In this document: piece by piece, positions 33,030 to 46,000 of the stretch | Position numbering within the stretch: position 1 is the first letter of the stretch | Layout of the letters: each line of letters begins with the position of its first letter | Source of the DNA: Tillandsia leiboldiana | Lineage: Eukaryota; Streptophyta; Magnoliopsida; Poales; Bromeliaceae | NCBI GenBank assembly: GCA_029204045.2 | Contig: CM055077.1 | Coordinates: 13,096,584-13,160,583, forward strand | DNA: 64,000 nucleotides | Direction: 5' to 3' | Position numbers and translations under genes: made by a program | The notes under the pieces: model-generated | Database searches by the model: none | The model's input: only the letters and a program-made list of their open reading frames with translations | Told to the model about the DNA's origin: nothing

Positions 33030-33053
33030 GTCACAGTGTGGGAAGTCAGTGAC
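33030..33053 (-). other. conserved 24-bp inverted repeat (A)
   Basis: On the minus strand: GTCACTGACTTCCCAC, then ACT, then GTGAC, followed by AGGTT. It matches the G1 version except at three inner bases. Confidence 0.7.
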
Positions 33054-33562
33054 AAGAAGAGTAGATGTAAACAAGTACAAAGCGGTAAATACTGAAGTAA
33101 AGGCAAACCGATACACCAGAGCATCCAAACTTTCCCTCATGAATCCCCCGCATCCCCTATAAATCGAAACCAAGTACCTGCCAAAAGGTCTAAAGACCTC
33201 GGGTAACAGTGAACAACTTGCTCTCAACTTTGATGCCACCAACCCCTCCACGGTACTTGTTCAGCAATGTAAGTAACCGCGAGGCCTCCCCACCCAGACC
33301 CTCGTGGGGTACACGGGTCACAATTGACCATCTTTCCGGAAAAATACACCCTGTGCGGTGGCCAGACCGTCGGTGAGCGTGTAAGCAATCCTTGAGCAGA
33401 ATGACCGCAGCCATTATGCAACGTAGAGCACCGCGACGCTCAGTCGCAACAGATAGTAACAAAGAGGGATACTAATGCGAAAAGGGGTTAGACAATAATA
33501 ATTTGCACCTCTACTCAACTCTCACATATTACCATACTTCAAAACACAACAAGGGTACCCAC

Positions 33563-33622
33563 CTCAAATGGCGTCGACCGGAACTCCGAAAATCGACCCG
33601 TATCTTCGGACGACACCCGGAC
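33563..33622 (-). other. candidate LTR mini-exon (A)
   Basis: A 60-nt segment on the minus strand with acceptor-like ACTTTCTTTTAG before it and TTTGAG/GTGGGTACC after it. It begins GTCCGGGTGTCG, as do both G2 copies. Confidence 0.45.
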
Positions 33623-33719
33623 CTAAAAGAAAGTCCCCCAACAGGGCATAACAGGTAAGATACGACTCTCATAAGGAAAACACGACTCCGAACGCAGAAA
33701 CAAAAGGACTAACGACTCA

Positions 33720-34260
33720 CGGTGGCGGCGGCGACGACGGCGGCGACGAAGCGGCCCCCGCGCAGCATGCGCACCGCGTGCGGTGCAGCCGTGCGGGCGC
33801 CTGCCCCGCGCGGCGCATGCGGCGGCCGCGCGGGCACCAGCCCCGCGCGGCGCATGCGGCGTGGCCACGCGGGCGGTACCAGACCCGCGCGGCGCTTGCG
33901 GCGGCCGCGCGGGCACCAGCCCCACGCGGCGCATGCGGCGCGGCCGCGCGGGTATCAGCCCCGCGCGGCGCCTGCGCTGCGTGCTGTGCGGCAGCGCGGG
34001 TCCCTGCCCCGCGCTGCGCCACACAAGGTGCGGCCGCGCGGGCGCCTGCGCTGTGTGCTGTGCGGCAGCGCGGGTCCCTGCCCCGCGCGGCGCCGCACAA
34101 GGTGCGGCCGCGCGGGCGCCTGCCCCGCGCGGCGCCGCACGCGGTGTGGCCGCGCGGGCACCTGCCCCGCGCGGCGCATGCGTTGTGTGCTATGTGGCAG
34201 CGCGGCGATGCCCTAGGGTTTTCCGCGGCGGCGACGACGGCGGTGCCCTAGGGCTTCGCG
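33720..34260. repeat. GC-rich minisatellite in LTR A
   Basis: Irregular repeats of about 40-50 bp with CGCGCGGCGCATGCGGCG and GCCGCGCGGGCACC. Long frames on both strands are composition artefacts. Confidence 0.85.
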
Positions 34261-34955
34261 GCGGCGGCGATAGGAGCAAACAATAACGACGAAAGACCCA
34301 AAAACGCCAAACCCTAGAACGATGAAAACGTAAGAATAACGGCGCTAACCTCGATCTATCGGAGACGATGGTCCGATCTCGTTCTTCGCGGCGCTGAGGA
34401 TCCGGATCCGCTCCCCGTAGATGGTGGTGTCTCGTTCTCCGGTCTCCGGCACATTGATCGGGGACGATCGGGTTCCTCCGCTTTCTCCTTCTCTCTTTCT
34501 TCTTCCTCCGGTTAGGATTTTCTTTCCTTTTCTCTTTTCTCTCTTTTTTCTTTTCTCTCTTTTCTCTCCGGCTAGGGTTTCCTCTTTTCTTTCGGAAAAA
34601 CAGATTTCTCCCTTTGTACGTACGATAAAACCCACATCCGGATATTTATTATTAAAAATAAATATCTATTCCCACGAGATAATTCCACAATTCCTCAAAA
34701 AGCGTGACAGATCTTTAGCACGGATTCCGATGCACACTACGGTTACCGCAACCTTCAAAACCCCATTCCAGAGAATCCGTAAGTCGGATTTTAGATCCGA
34801 TTGCACCGTCGTTCATCGTCTTTCGAGCTCTATCACAGAAAAATAATCATACCGCATGATAGTCAACCTAAGAGAACTCGATAAATTCGATTTTTCCTAA
34901 CATGTAATTTATTAGCAAGAGGGTAAAACGATACACAAAAAGTCGTGATATTACA

Positions 34956-35937
34956 ATCGTTCACAGATTATTATACACGATTGCAAGGTATCGTTAATAC
35001 ATGTGCTAACTTGGGAGAGAAAATTCCAGAATCAAAAGTTGTAAGAAAGATTTTGAGAACTCTTCCGGAAAGATTTCGCCCTAAGTTCGCAGCCATTGAA
35101 ACAGTAAAACACCCGGATGAAATCAAAGTAGAAGAATTAGTTGGTGCACTTCAAACGTATGAAATGACTTTTTTCTACTAACTATTCTTCTGGAAAGCCT
35201 TCCTCTTTTTCTAAGTCTTCAGGTTTTGCATTGAAATCAACAAAGGAGGAGGTCGCGAATTCATCCTCCTCAGTCGCAGATGAGAATTTATCAATAGAGG
35301 ATTTCGAGAAACAACTTGCACTCTTGACAAGAAAATTTCGCAGAAGCTTTCGGAGGGGAAATTCAAGTAAATCCTCATCCATCGTTAGGTCCAAGAAAGG
35401 CAAGGGATCTTCAAGCTTTAAGTCAAGAAAGCAAGAGGGTTCTTCAAAGGACAAGAAGAACTCTGAGGGACAAATTCAGTGCTTCAAATGCCGAGGTTAT
35501 GGCCATATCTCAACGGAGTGTCCCAACAAGAATCCGTCAAAGAAGAAGGCTATGCAAGCTGTCACATGGGATGACACTTCCACTTCCAATGAGTCATCTT
35601 CCAGTGATGAGGACGATAACGCCACAGCATTCCACGCGTCCACAACTTCACCTTACATGTGCTTTTCAGCGACTTCCTCTGGTTCATTATCCATCACCTT
35701 GGATGAAAAGAATGCAACGGACGATGAACCGAGCGATTCTGAAGGTGAAGACTTTGCTTTTGCCTACCATAAACTATTAAAGGATTCAAAGAAATTGGCA
35801 AAGCAAAACAAGAGTTTGAGGAGAAAATTGCGGGATCTTGAAGAACAATCTAAAGAGGCAACTTCTTTCTCAAACGCTCTTGAAGAGGAAAAGGATAACT
35901 TGATGAAGATAAATGTTTCCCTTCAAGAGAAGAACGA
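34956..35937 (+). pseudogene. S2 gag fragment 2 (zinc knuckle and coiled coil)
   Basis: Continues Gag from the LTR A junction. An extra T in the run near 35168-35173 shifts the frame (S1 has TTTTCC where this has TTTTTTC). From 35231 the correct frame is open again: it has the zinc knuckle CFKCRGYGHISTEC, the acidic serine-rich segment and the start of the coiled-coil region. It ends at the G2 insertion; the last five bases, AACGA, are the duplication. Confidence 0.85.
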
Positions 35938-36037
35938 TGTCACGCCCCGGAGGTTCTAAAAGAGCGGAAAGTGTACCCTTTTTTTTTTCTTTTTATTTGT
36001 ATTTAAAATGAACCTCGCCTCCGGTGCGTACCAGACC

Positions 36038-36096
36038 CACCGCATATACAAATTCACTCCCCAAACGGGCGGAGTCTCCTTTGTATATGCACGGCG
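36038..36096 (-). other. LTR-terminal hairpin (G2 3' LTR)
   Basis: Outer stem GCATATACAAA with TTTGTATATGC, inner stem ACTCC with GGAGT. The 5' LTR copy is at about 43531-43590. Confidence 0.75.
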
Positions 36097-37142
36097 TTCC
36101 CAGCAAGACAAACACTTTATCCATTCCAACCATGACAGACAAAGATGAGAGATTACAATTAATCATACAGTCACCGCTATCACATACAGACTATAGCATA
36201 AACCCATGGGTTTGAAAATCGGTGCCCACTCGACACCTAGTTTTTCCAAAATGTTTTCGCAAACTCTTTTAAGCGGCCATTAACTTGAAAGGATAAATCC
36301 ACGGGTTTTAAAATCGGTGCCCACGCGGCACCTGTTTTGAAAAATACTTTTGAAACGAGGTTTGCATTTGAAAACGAGCCGCAATTACACATCTTAACAT
36401 TCACCAATTATAGACACGAAATCCTCATTCCAACATCCATCAGAAACCACGCAAATAAATCACAGTTTAACTAATCCAAAAGTATAAAGTAATAACCAAA
36501 GAAAGACATATCGTTTACCAGCCATCATGGCTAGGGTCCTCTCACTGATGCCTCACCGTCGTCCCGGTTCCCACCCCTGCTCGGACCTGTCACAGTGTGG
36601 GTTGTCAGTGACTGATAAAGTAGAAAACATATAAGTAAATGCAATAACTGAAAAGAACACACCGAATCACCGGAGCATTTACTTTCCCCCCCTCATGTAT
36701 CGCTAAATCCATGTCGAATGTCACACTGGGCACCTACCCCAGCTTTCAGAATACTTTGGGCCCCAACCCCAATACCGTACTCATCTTCTTGGTGCCACCA
36801 ACCCCTCGACTGCCCAAGTAGCAGCCGCCTCTCCTTGAGGGGTCCCCACCATCACAAGTATGGGGTACACGGGTAAAAACTTACCATCTTTCCGGAAAAA
36901 TACACCCTGTGCGGTGGCCAAACCGCCGGTGTGCGTGTAAGCAATATGAGTGTAAGAACAATGTTGCGACCTCAGCCGCTCTGGTCAGAATAACAGAACG
37001 ATCTTGCGACCGCAGCCGCTTCGATTATAATAGTAAATGGGATTCACATGCTATGGGGTTAGTCAATTTATTAAAAACATCTACTTTATCAAACCGAATA
37101 TTCGGGAACGACTCTACACCGGTAATAACCAAAAGTACCCAC

Positions 37143-37202
37143 CTCGATCGTGCGGAACCTGGACTCCGGAGACCGAACCTTGCTCCCTGTCGACACCCGG
37201 AC
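37143..37202 (-). other. candidate LTR mini-exon (G2 3' LTR)
   Basis: Exactly 60 nt on the minus strand between CTACTTTTAG and GATCGAG/GTGGGTAC. The 5' LTR copy is at 44642-44701. It aligns with the mini-exon of LTR A, especially at both ends. Confidence 0.45.
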
Positions 37203-38410
37203 CTAAAAGTAGTCCCCAAAAGAGCCGCGGTTAGATCAGAAATATAACGGCAGATAAACCGAGCCCAAAAACTCAAAAACACTAATGACAACTTGACACG
37301 GCGGTGGCGCTCGCGTGCGACGAGCGACGCGGCCACCCCCGAGGCGTTGCGGGCCATGCGACCGCGCGGGCACCCGCCCCGCGCGGCACTTGCCGCGACT
37401 GCGCGGGCCCTAGCCACGCGCGGCGCAACCCGCGGTCGCGCGGGCACCAGCCCCGCGCGGCACTCGCCTCGACCGTGCGGGCCCAAGCCCCGCACGGCGC
37501 GAGCCGCGGCCACGCGGGCACCGGCCCCGCGCGGTGCACGCCCTAGCCGCGGCCGCGCGGTCATGGGCTCCGCGCGGCGCTCGCCCGCTCGGGGGCCTTG
37601 GTACCGCGCGGCGCTAGCCGCGGCCGCGCGGGCACCGTCCCGGAGCGGCGCGTGCCGCGGCCGCGCGGGCCCAAGCCCCCCGCGCGGCGCGGCCATGACG
37701 CGGCGGCGATGCCCTAGGGCCGTGCGGCGGTGCCCTAGGGTTCCGCGGCGGCGGCGACGGGTAGGATAACAAAAACGGCTACCCAAAACGACCCGAAAAT
37801 CGGAAACGAAAGACCGAAAGAAACTTCGCTTACCGCGAATTGTCGGAGACGGAGATCCGTTCACGCTCCCGGCTTCGGCACGTCCGTCAGGGAGGGTCGG
37901 GTCCTTCCGCTTTCTCCTTCTTCCTTCTCTTTTCCTTCTGATTAGGGTTTCGCCCTTTTCTTTTCTTTTTCCTCGTTCTTTTCTCTCCGGCTAGGGTTTT
38001 TCCTTTTCTTTTGGGAGAAGTCGAAATTTATTCTTTTGTGTACGATAAAACCTCATCGGGAATTTTAAACTCTAATTAATTAATTCATTAATTAATTGAT
38101 TCCTCAAAGATAAATCCTTCGAGATAATTCTTTAAAGATAAAACCTTATTTCCTCGGAAAGCGTGCAAAATCTCTTACACGGATTTCGATGCACTCCCTG
38201 ACTATTGCGATCCTAACCACCCCTTTTTGGGGGTTCCGTAAGTCGGAATCCGGATCCGATCTCACCGCCGTTCTCCGTCTTCCGAGCTCTATCACAGAAA
38301 AATACCCGCACCTCGAGATTACCAACCTAAGTAATCCCGTTAATTCAATTTCTCCAAACAGAAACTTTATTAGCAGGAGGTAAAATGTTACAAAAGTCTA
38401 TGATATTACA

Positions 38411-38423
38411 CCACTCACCCCTT
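38411..38423 (-). promoter_or_regulatory. G2 polypurine tract
   Basis: The minus strand reads AAGGGGTGAGTGG directly before the 3' LTR, preceded by the palindrome GTTTCGGAGACGAAAC. It is the likely primer for plus-strand DNA synthesis. Confidence 0.75.
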
Positions 38424-38452
38424 AAAAGAAGTTTCGTCTCCGAAACTTAACC

Positions 38453-41400
38453 TCAACCTTCGCTAAATAACTCGGGGTAACACTCCCTCATTTTCGTCTC
38501 AAGTTCCCACGTCGCCTAGCGCTCCTCGTGGTTACTCCATTGCACCTTTACGTAGGGGATCGTCCGGTTACGAAGTTTCTTTTCTTCTCTTGCCAAGATC
38601 CGTATCGGCGTTTCCTCGAAGCTCAAATCCTCCCGTAGTTCAACGGCCGAGGTGTCGAGGACGTGCGACGGGTCGGGTAGGTACTTCCGGAGCATCGAGA
38701 CGTGGAATACATTATGCACCCGTTCAAGATTTGGCGGTAAGGCCAACCGGTATGCCACCGGGCCCACGCGCTCCAAAATCTCGAACGATCACACATACCG
38801 TGGGCTCTGCTTCTCTCGTATGCCAAACCGTCTTGTCCCCTTAGTCGGTGACACACGTAGCAACACATGGTCCCCTACCCCAAATTCCAATTCCCGTCGC
38901 CTTTGGTCTGCGTAACTTTTCTGCCGGCTCTGGGCGGTCAACAACCGCTGCCTGATAAGGCGCACCTTTGCCTTCATTTCCTCTACGAGGTCTAGCCCCA
39001 AGAGCTTCCGCTCCCCTACGTCATCCCAGCAAATAGGCAATCGACACCGGCGTCCGTACAAGGCCTCGTACGGAGCCATCTGAATACTAGCTTGATAGTT
39101 GTTATTGTAGGCAAATTCCACGAGGGGTAGGTAACGCGACCATCCCTCACCCAGATCTAGCACACAAGTTCGAAGCATATCTTCGAGAATCTGGATCACT
39201 CGTTCTGATTGCCCGTCCGTCTGCGGGTGGAATGTCGTGCTAAACTGCAGCTTGGTCCCCAGTGCCTGCTGCAGACTCCGCCAGAAGTTTGACACGAAGC
39301 GCGTATCCCTATCATAAGTTATTGACGACGGTATTCCATGCAACCTCACCACCTCGTCGATATAGGTCTCCGCCAGCCGATCTCTAGTCCACGTCGTGTG
39401 GATCGGTAGAAAGTGGGCCGATTTCGTCAGACGGTCCACCACGACCCGTATCGCGTCATGTCCTTGTTGCGATCGCGGAAAACCGGTTACAAAGTCCATG
39501 GTGATCCATTCCCATTTCTACTCCGGTATGGGCAATGGTTGTAGTTTTCCCGCCGGTCGCTGATGTTCCGCTTTCACCTGTTGGCACACCAAACATCGCG
39601 CCACGAATTGCGTCACATCACTCTTTAATTTAGGCCACCAGAAGGTCTGCCTCAGGTCTCTGTACATTTTTGTACCTCCGGGATGCGCAGTGTAGGGGGC
39701 ATTATGCGCTTCCGCCAGAATTTCTTTCCTCAATTCCGGCACATCGGGCACGCAGACTCGTCCCCGGAACCTCGACACATCATCAGCGCCGATCACAAAA
39801 TCCCCACTTGGTTCCATGGATAATCTGTCCCGTACTTGCTGTAGTTGCGTGTCCGTTGCTTGGCTTTCCACGATCCTCTCTATCAGCATAGGCTTTATCA
39901 CTAAGGACAGAAATTTCGCAACTGCTCCTGCTGGCACTACCTCCACCCTCAGTTGCGAGAATTGTGCAATTAGCCGATCCTGTTGGGTAAGGGCGCTCAG
40001 TGCTGTTTCCCCCGTCTGTCCCTTCCGGCTCAAGGCATCGGCCACCACGTTTGTCTTTCCGGGGTGGTAATGGATGGACAAATCGTAGTCCTTCAGTAGC
40101 TCCAACCACCACCGCTGCCGTAAGTTCAGTTCCTTTTGCGTAAACAAGTATTTGAGGCTCTGGTGGTCGGAATACACATTACAGTGCGCCCCGTAGAGTT
40201 AGTGTCTCCAGAGCTTCAAAGCAAACACGACTGCCGCGAGCTCCAAGTCGTGTGTAGGGTAGTTCTGCTCGTAATCCTTGAGCTGTCTTGATGCATATGC
40301 TATGACTTTCCCTTGTCGCATCAATACGCTTCCCAGCCCGCTTCGAGATGCATCACAATAGATCTCGTAGTCCTCACCGGGCTTTGGCAACGTGAGTACC
40401 GGTGCCCGCATGAGTCTGTCTTTAAGTTCCTCGAAGCTCTTCTGGCATTGAGTCGTCCAGATGAACTTCTCCCCTTTTCGGGTTAGTCGAGTAAGGGTAG
40501 TGGCTATCTTTGAGAAGCCTTCCACGAAGCGTCTGTAGTATCCTGCTAGTCCGAGAAAGCTTCGGATTTCTGTCACCGTTGTCGGGCGAGCCCAGTCGGT
40601 CACCGATTCTATCTTCCTCGTGTCCACCGCAATTCCCGAGGCCGAGACAATGTGTCCCAGAAAATCGACCTCACGGAGCCAAAACTCACACTTTTTGAGT
40701 TTGGCATACAGTTTTTGATCCCTTAGGGTCTGGAGGACCACTCGGAGGTGCTCCTCGTGCTCTTTATCCGTACGGGAATAGATGAGGATATCATCGATAA
40801 AAACCACCACAAATTGATCCAGGAATGGTTTGAAAATCCGGTTCATCATATCCATAAACACCGCTGGGGCATTGGTAAGCCCAAACGGCATCACCGTGAA
40901 CTCGTAATGGCCATAGCTAGTTCAGAAAGCTGTCTTCGGTATATCCTCACCTCTGATTCTGAGTTGGTGATAGCCTGTCTGGAGGTCGATCTTCGAAAAT
41001 ACCGTCGCCCCTTGGAGTTGACCAAACAGATCATCGATACGTGGCAAGGGGTATTTGTTCTTTACCGTGACCTTGTTTATTTCCCGGTAGTCTATGCATA
41101 AACGCAAGCTCCCATCCTTTTTCCTTACAAAGAGAACATGCGCTCCCCATGGCGACACACTCGGTCGGATGAACCCCTTGTCCAGGAGGTCTTCAAGTTG
41201 CGCCTTCAGCTCTTTTAGTTCGGCGAAGGCCATTCTATATGGCGCCTTCGTGATGGGTTTTGTTCCCGGAGTTAGCTCGATAGAGAAGTCAACCTCGCGC
41301 CCGGGTGGCATCCCCGGAAGTTCTGATGGAAAAACATCCGGGAAATCCCTTACGACTGTGATGTCGGAAAGCGTGGAAGTGGGTCGGGTCACCAAATCCA

Positions 41401-43207
41401 CCAAGGCTAGGTACGCCACGCATCCACTCTCCATCATTCTCCTGGCCCGAGTTGCGGAGATGACGGTCGAAAAGAATGTACTCTTACATGCGAGGTATAC
41501 ATTCTCCGGAAATCTCGGTTCCCGCAGTCGTACTTGACGTTTGTCACAATTGATTTTCGCCTGGTAGTTGGTGAGCCAATCCATTCCCAGAACTACGTCG
41601 AATTCCTTCAATGGAATGACCACCAAGTCTCCGGGGCAGTCTAGCCTCCCCAACTTTATTGGGCAAGAAGGCACATAGCTAACGGCCTCAAGAGGCCCCC
41701 CAGGAGTCCGGACGGTCAGAGAATGGCATAGGGGTTTCATTTCCAAGTCATGAGTATGGGCAAAGGTACGAGATACAAAGGAGTGTGATGCCCCGGTGTC
41801 GAACAATGTTCTAGCTCGAGAGTCTGAGATTAGAGTAGTACCTGCCACTACATCCTCCGGTGGGTCTGCCCCTTGGTGGGTCATCGAGTAGATCCTCCCT
41901 CCCGATTGCGGACGCGTCTCCCCCTCCTGTCGGGTGGGCGGAGGGCGTACCGTGGGTCCCGAGGGGGTCCTCCCCCTCCCTAGATGTTGTGGCGGTGGAG
42001 TGGAGGCAGCGGATGAGGCTGTTCCCGGGTTTGTGGGGCAGTTGAAACGAAAGTGGCCCTGCTTGCCGCAACGGAAGCAGTGGTCGTGCCTCTTCGCGCA
42101 CTCTGTAACTTTGTGGGCTCCATTGCAGATAACACAGGGTCTGTCCCCTGGCCTTTGACTGCCTGCCAGCGCGCTCTTAGCCCCGTGGCGCGACTTCGGG
42201 TATTTAGGGGGCTGACTCCTGCTGGTTGGTCCCCCTCCTGAGAAGGACTGCGGTCGCTTCTTGTCTCTGTTGAAATCCGCGTCCTCTCGCCGGGCGCGCG
42301 TCACCGCGAATCCGCGCTCCACATTGGTGGCCCTATCGACCACCTTCTGGAAGGTGTGAAGGTCCGCTGCTTGCACCACCTCGAAGATGTTGCTTCGTAA
42401 TCCGTCAACGAAGAGGCGGGATTTATGAGCTTCATCCCTTATGACGAAGGGAACACAGTTAGCCAGCCTCACAAAATCCCATTGATACTCCATGACGGAT
42501 CTGTTCCCCAGTCGAATATGCTTCAGGTCATCCTCCATTTGTTGTTTAACGCTGTTGGAGAAAAACGCCCCGAACAATTTTTCCCTGAACTCAGTCCATG
42601 TCGGTAGGGCGTCGCCCTTCGTGGGGTCCGGGCGCACCGTTTTCCACCACATCCGGGCATTTCCCTCAAGACAATGAACTGCTAGGGGAACTCGTTCATG
42701 TTCCTCCATCATCAAATCCTCGAATAACTTTTCCATCATGTCCACCCACTTCTCCACGACCCAGGGGTCGGTCGTCTCGCCCTCGAATACAGGCGGGTCG
42801 TGTTTCTTGAATTCAGCCACGTTCGCTCTCACCCTGTCCCGTTCCGTCCGTTGGGTGGAGGCTTCGCCCGTAACGGGTCCCGAAGCCGTTGGGCTGGGCG
42901 CAGCCGATGGCGCTGCCGGTTGGTCCATCGACACCCCGGTGGTCGCTGTCTGGGGAGGAGCGGTCGTCGTTTCTCCGTGCGTTCCGGATGGTCCCGCCGT
43001 AGGTGCGATTGCTTCGGGTGGCGGGACCCGGGCGCTCTCCCCAGGCACGGCCTGCTACTGCTGCGTCAGTTGACACACGTGCTCTGTGAGGGTCGACAGT
43101 TGTCCGGCCATCTCACGTAACTGTTGGCGGATTAGCTCATTCTCCGCGGCTGCTGGAGCCGCATTGTCGGCTCCAGCGTTTTCAGTCGATGATCTTGTAC
43201 GAGCCAT
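38453..43207 (-). pseudogene. G2 Gag-Pol, chromovirus, six in-frame stops
   Basis: One continuous minus-strand frame of 1,584 codons from ATG at 43207 to TGA at 38453, broken only by stops at codons 51, 762, 1003, 1230, 1473 and 1564; no frameshift. Order: capsid-type Gag domain (about 170-270), finger plus zinc knuckle (CFRCGKQGHFRFNC, 376-389), aspartic protease (DTG at 469-471), reverse transcriptase (LRLCIDYR, then FIDD at 803-806), RNase H (CDASRSGLGS), integrase zinc finger (about 1167-1205), integrase core with D1238, D1299 and E1335 in DD35E spacing, and a C-terminal chromodomain-like region (about 1500-1565). It is a full polyprotein of usual family length that could not be made intact. 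Three stops fit C-to-T or G-to-A changes (codons 51, 762, 1230); the others look like transversions. Confidence 0.93.
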
Positions 43208-43412
43208 TCTCCACTGTGAGCAAAGAAAATATCATTAATCATAATTCAATCGGTCTAGCACCTTGACCTACTATCCCTGGGACTCTATCCCTATTTCCCC
43301 GCGGTCACGCTTGTACATTACACACCTACACCTTGGTTATCAACTTGGTTAGTCACTCGTGATAATTCATTCTGTGGATGTTGGTTACTGGCCGCAGTGG
43401 TTAAAGTCATTT

Positions 43413-43424
43413 TCTCTGATACCA
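43413..43424 (-). promoter_or_regulatory. G2 primer binding site
   Basis: The minus strand reads TGGTATCAGAGA seven bases after the LTR end, as in G1. Confidence 0.85.
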
Positions 43425-43431
43425 TATAATC

Positions 43432-46000
43432 TGTCATGCCCCGGAGGTTCTAAAAGAGCGGAAAACGTACCCATTTTTTTTTCTTTTTATTTGTATTTAA
43501 AATGAACCTCGCCTCCGGTGCGTACCAGACCCGCCGCATATACAAATTCACTCCCCAAACGGGCGGAGTCTCCTTTGTATATGCACGGCGTTCCCAGCAA
43601 GACAAACACTTTAACCATTCCAACCATGACAGACAAAGAGGAGAGATTACAATTAATCATACAGTCACCGCTATCACATACAGACTATAGCATAAACCCA
43701 TGGGTTTGAAAATCGGTGCCCACTCGACACCCAGTTTTTCAAAAACATTTTCGCAAACTCTTTTAAGCGGCCATTAACATGAAAGGATAAATCCACGGGT
43801 TTTAAAATCGGTGCCCACATGGCACCTGTTTTGAAAAACACTTTTGAAACGAGGTTTGCATTTGAAAACGAGCCGCAATTACACATCTTAACATTCACCA
43901 ATTATAGACACGAAATCCTCATTCCAACATCCATCAGAAACCACGCAAATAAATCACAGTTTAACTAATCCAACAGTATAAAGTAACAACCAAAGAAAGA
44001 CGTATCGTTTACTACCCCTCATGGCTAGGGTCCTCTAACTGAAGCCTCACCGTCGCCCCGGTTCCCACCCCTGCTCGGACCTGTCACAGTGTGGGTTGTC
44101 AGTAACTGATAAAGTAGAAAACATATAAGTAAATGCAATAACTGAAAAGAACACACCGAATCACCGGAGCATTTACTTTCCCCCCCCCCCCTCATGTATC
44201 GCTAAATCCCTGTCGAATGTCACACTGGGCACCTACCCCAGCTTTCCGAATACTTTGGGCCCCAACCCCAATACCGTACTCATCTTCTTGGTGCCACCAA
44301 CCCCTCGACTGCCCAAGTAGCAGCCGCCTCTCCTTGAGGGGTCCCCACCATCACAAGTATGGGGTACACGGGTAAAAACCTACCTTCTTTCCGGAAAAAT
44401 ACACCCTGTGCGGTTGCCAAACCGCCGGTGTGCGTGTAAGCAATATGAGTGTAAGAACAATGTTGCGACCTCAGCCGCTCTGGTCAGAATAATAGAACGA
44501 TCTTGCGACCGCAGCCGCTTCGATTAAAATAGTAAATGGGATTCACATGCTATGGGGTTAGTCAATTTATTAAAAACATCTACATTATCAAACCGAATAT
44601 TCGGGAACGACTCTATACCGGTAATAACCAAAAGTACCCACCTCTTTCGTGCGGAACATGGACTCCGGAGACCGAACCTTGCTCCCTGTCGACACCCGGA
44701 CCTAAAAGTAGTCCCCAAAAGAGCCGCGGTCAGGTCAGAAATATAACGGCAGATAAACCGAGCCCAAAAACTCAAAAACACTAATGACAACTTGACACGG
44801 CGGTGGCGCCCGCGCGCAACGAGCGAAGCGGCCACCCCCGCGGCGTTGCAGGCCGTGCGGCCGCGCGGGCACCGGCCCCGCGCGGCACTTGCCGCGACCG
44901 CGCGGGCCCTAGCCCCGCGCGATGCAAGCCGCGTCCGCTTGTGCACCAGCCCCGCGCGGCACCCGCCGTGACCATGCGGCCCCTAGCCCCGCATGGCGCG
45001 AGCCGCGGCCGCGCGGGCACCGGCCCCGCACGGCACAAGCTGCGACCGCGCGGGCACCGGCCCCGCGCGACGCGTGCCGCAGCCGCGCGGGCGCCCTTCC
45101 GCCCGGCGCTTGCCGCGGCCGCGCGGGCGGGCACCACGCCCTAGCCGCGCGGGCGCTCGCCCTAGCCGCGCGGGAGCCCGCCCTAGCCGCGCGGCCGCGG
45201 GGGCACCGTCCCCGCACGGCGCGTGCCGCGGCCGCGCGGGCGCAAGCCCCCCGCGCGGCGCGGCCATGACGCGGCGGCGATGCCCTAGGGCCGTGCGGCG
45301 GTGCACTAGGGTTCCGCGGCGGCGGCGACGGGTAGGATAACAAAAACGGCTACCCAAAACGACCTGAAAATCGGAAACGAAAGACCGAAAGAAACTTCGC
45401 TTACCGCGAATTGTCGGAGATAGAGATCCGTTCACGCTCCCGGCTTCGGCACGTCCGTCGGGGAGGGTCGGGTGGGGTCCTTCCGCTTTCTCCTCCTTCC
45501 TTCTCTTTTCCTTCCGGTTAGGGTTTCGCCCTTTTCTTTTGTTTTTCCTCGTTCTTTTCTCTCCGGCTAGGGTTTTTCCTTTTCTTTTGGGAGAAGTCGA
45601 AATTTATTCTTTTGTGTACGATAAAACCTCATCGGGAATTTTAAACTCTAATTAATTAATTCATTAATTAATTAATTCCTCAAAGATAAATCCTTCGGGA
45701 TAATTCTTTAAAGATAATTCTTTAAAGATAAAACCTTATTTCGTCGCAAAGCGTGCAAAATCACTTACACAGATTTCGATGCACCCCCTGGCTATTGCGA
45801 TCCTAACCACCCCTTTTTGGGGGTTCCGTAAATCGGAATCCGGATCCGATCGCGCCGCCGTTCTCCGTTTTTCGAGCTCTATCACAGAAAAATACCCGCA
45901 CCTCGAGATTACCAACCTAAGTAATCCCGTTAATTCAATTTCTCCAAACAGAAACTTTATTAGTAGGAGGTAAAACGTTACAAAAGTCTATGATATTACA
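43432..46000 (-). repeat. G2 5' LTR
   Basis: 2,569 bp, pair of 35938-38410. Its left terminus is TGTCATGCCCC, one base off. Hairpin 43531-43590, inverted repeat 44083-44106 (one stem base changed), candidate exon 44642-44701, GC-rich array about 44795-45340. The array differs from the other LTR by rearranged units. Confidence 0.92.

Larger units (their letters stand above)
32377..34955 (-). repeat. solo LTR A (chromovirus), TSD ATCGT
   Basis: A 2,579-bp LTR with termini TGTCACGCCCC on the left and GTGATATTACA on the right, in minus orientation. ATCGT flanks it at 32372-32376 and 34956-34960, and gag continues across. No internal region is present, so it is a solo LTR left by LTR-LTR recombination. 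From its right end it shows teloboxes, a donor-like site, a GC-rich array, a 60-nt candidate exon, the 24-bp inverted repeat and the hairpin. Confidence 0.9.
35938..38410 (-). repeat. G2 3' LTR
   Basis: 2,473 bp, TGTCACGCCCC at the left and GATATTACA at the right. Hairpin at about 36038-36096, 24-bp inverted repeat 36589-36612, candidate 60-nt exon 37143-37202, GC-rich array about 37290-37760 and donor-like CGCG/GTAAGC at about 37834, all read on the minus strand. Confidence 0.93.
35938..46000 (-). mobile_element. G2 complete Tekay-type chromovirus, TSD AACGA
   Basis: A 10.06-kb Ty3/gypsy element inserted in S2 gag in minus orientation. LTRs are 35938-38410 (3') and 43432-46000 (5'). It has a primer site next to the 5' LTR, a polypurine tract next to the 3' LTR and a single gag-pol frame between. 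AACGA flanks it at 35933-35937 and 46001-46005. LTRs differ by point changes and by sizeable indels in the GC-rich array, so it is older than G1. Confidence 0.95.

Noticed and set aside
33717..34286. Frames over the GC array of LTR A, and similar ones in G2 LTRs (37025-37864, 44781-45435)
   Set aside because: Composition artefacts inside LTRs, open on both strands.
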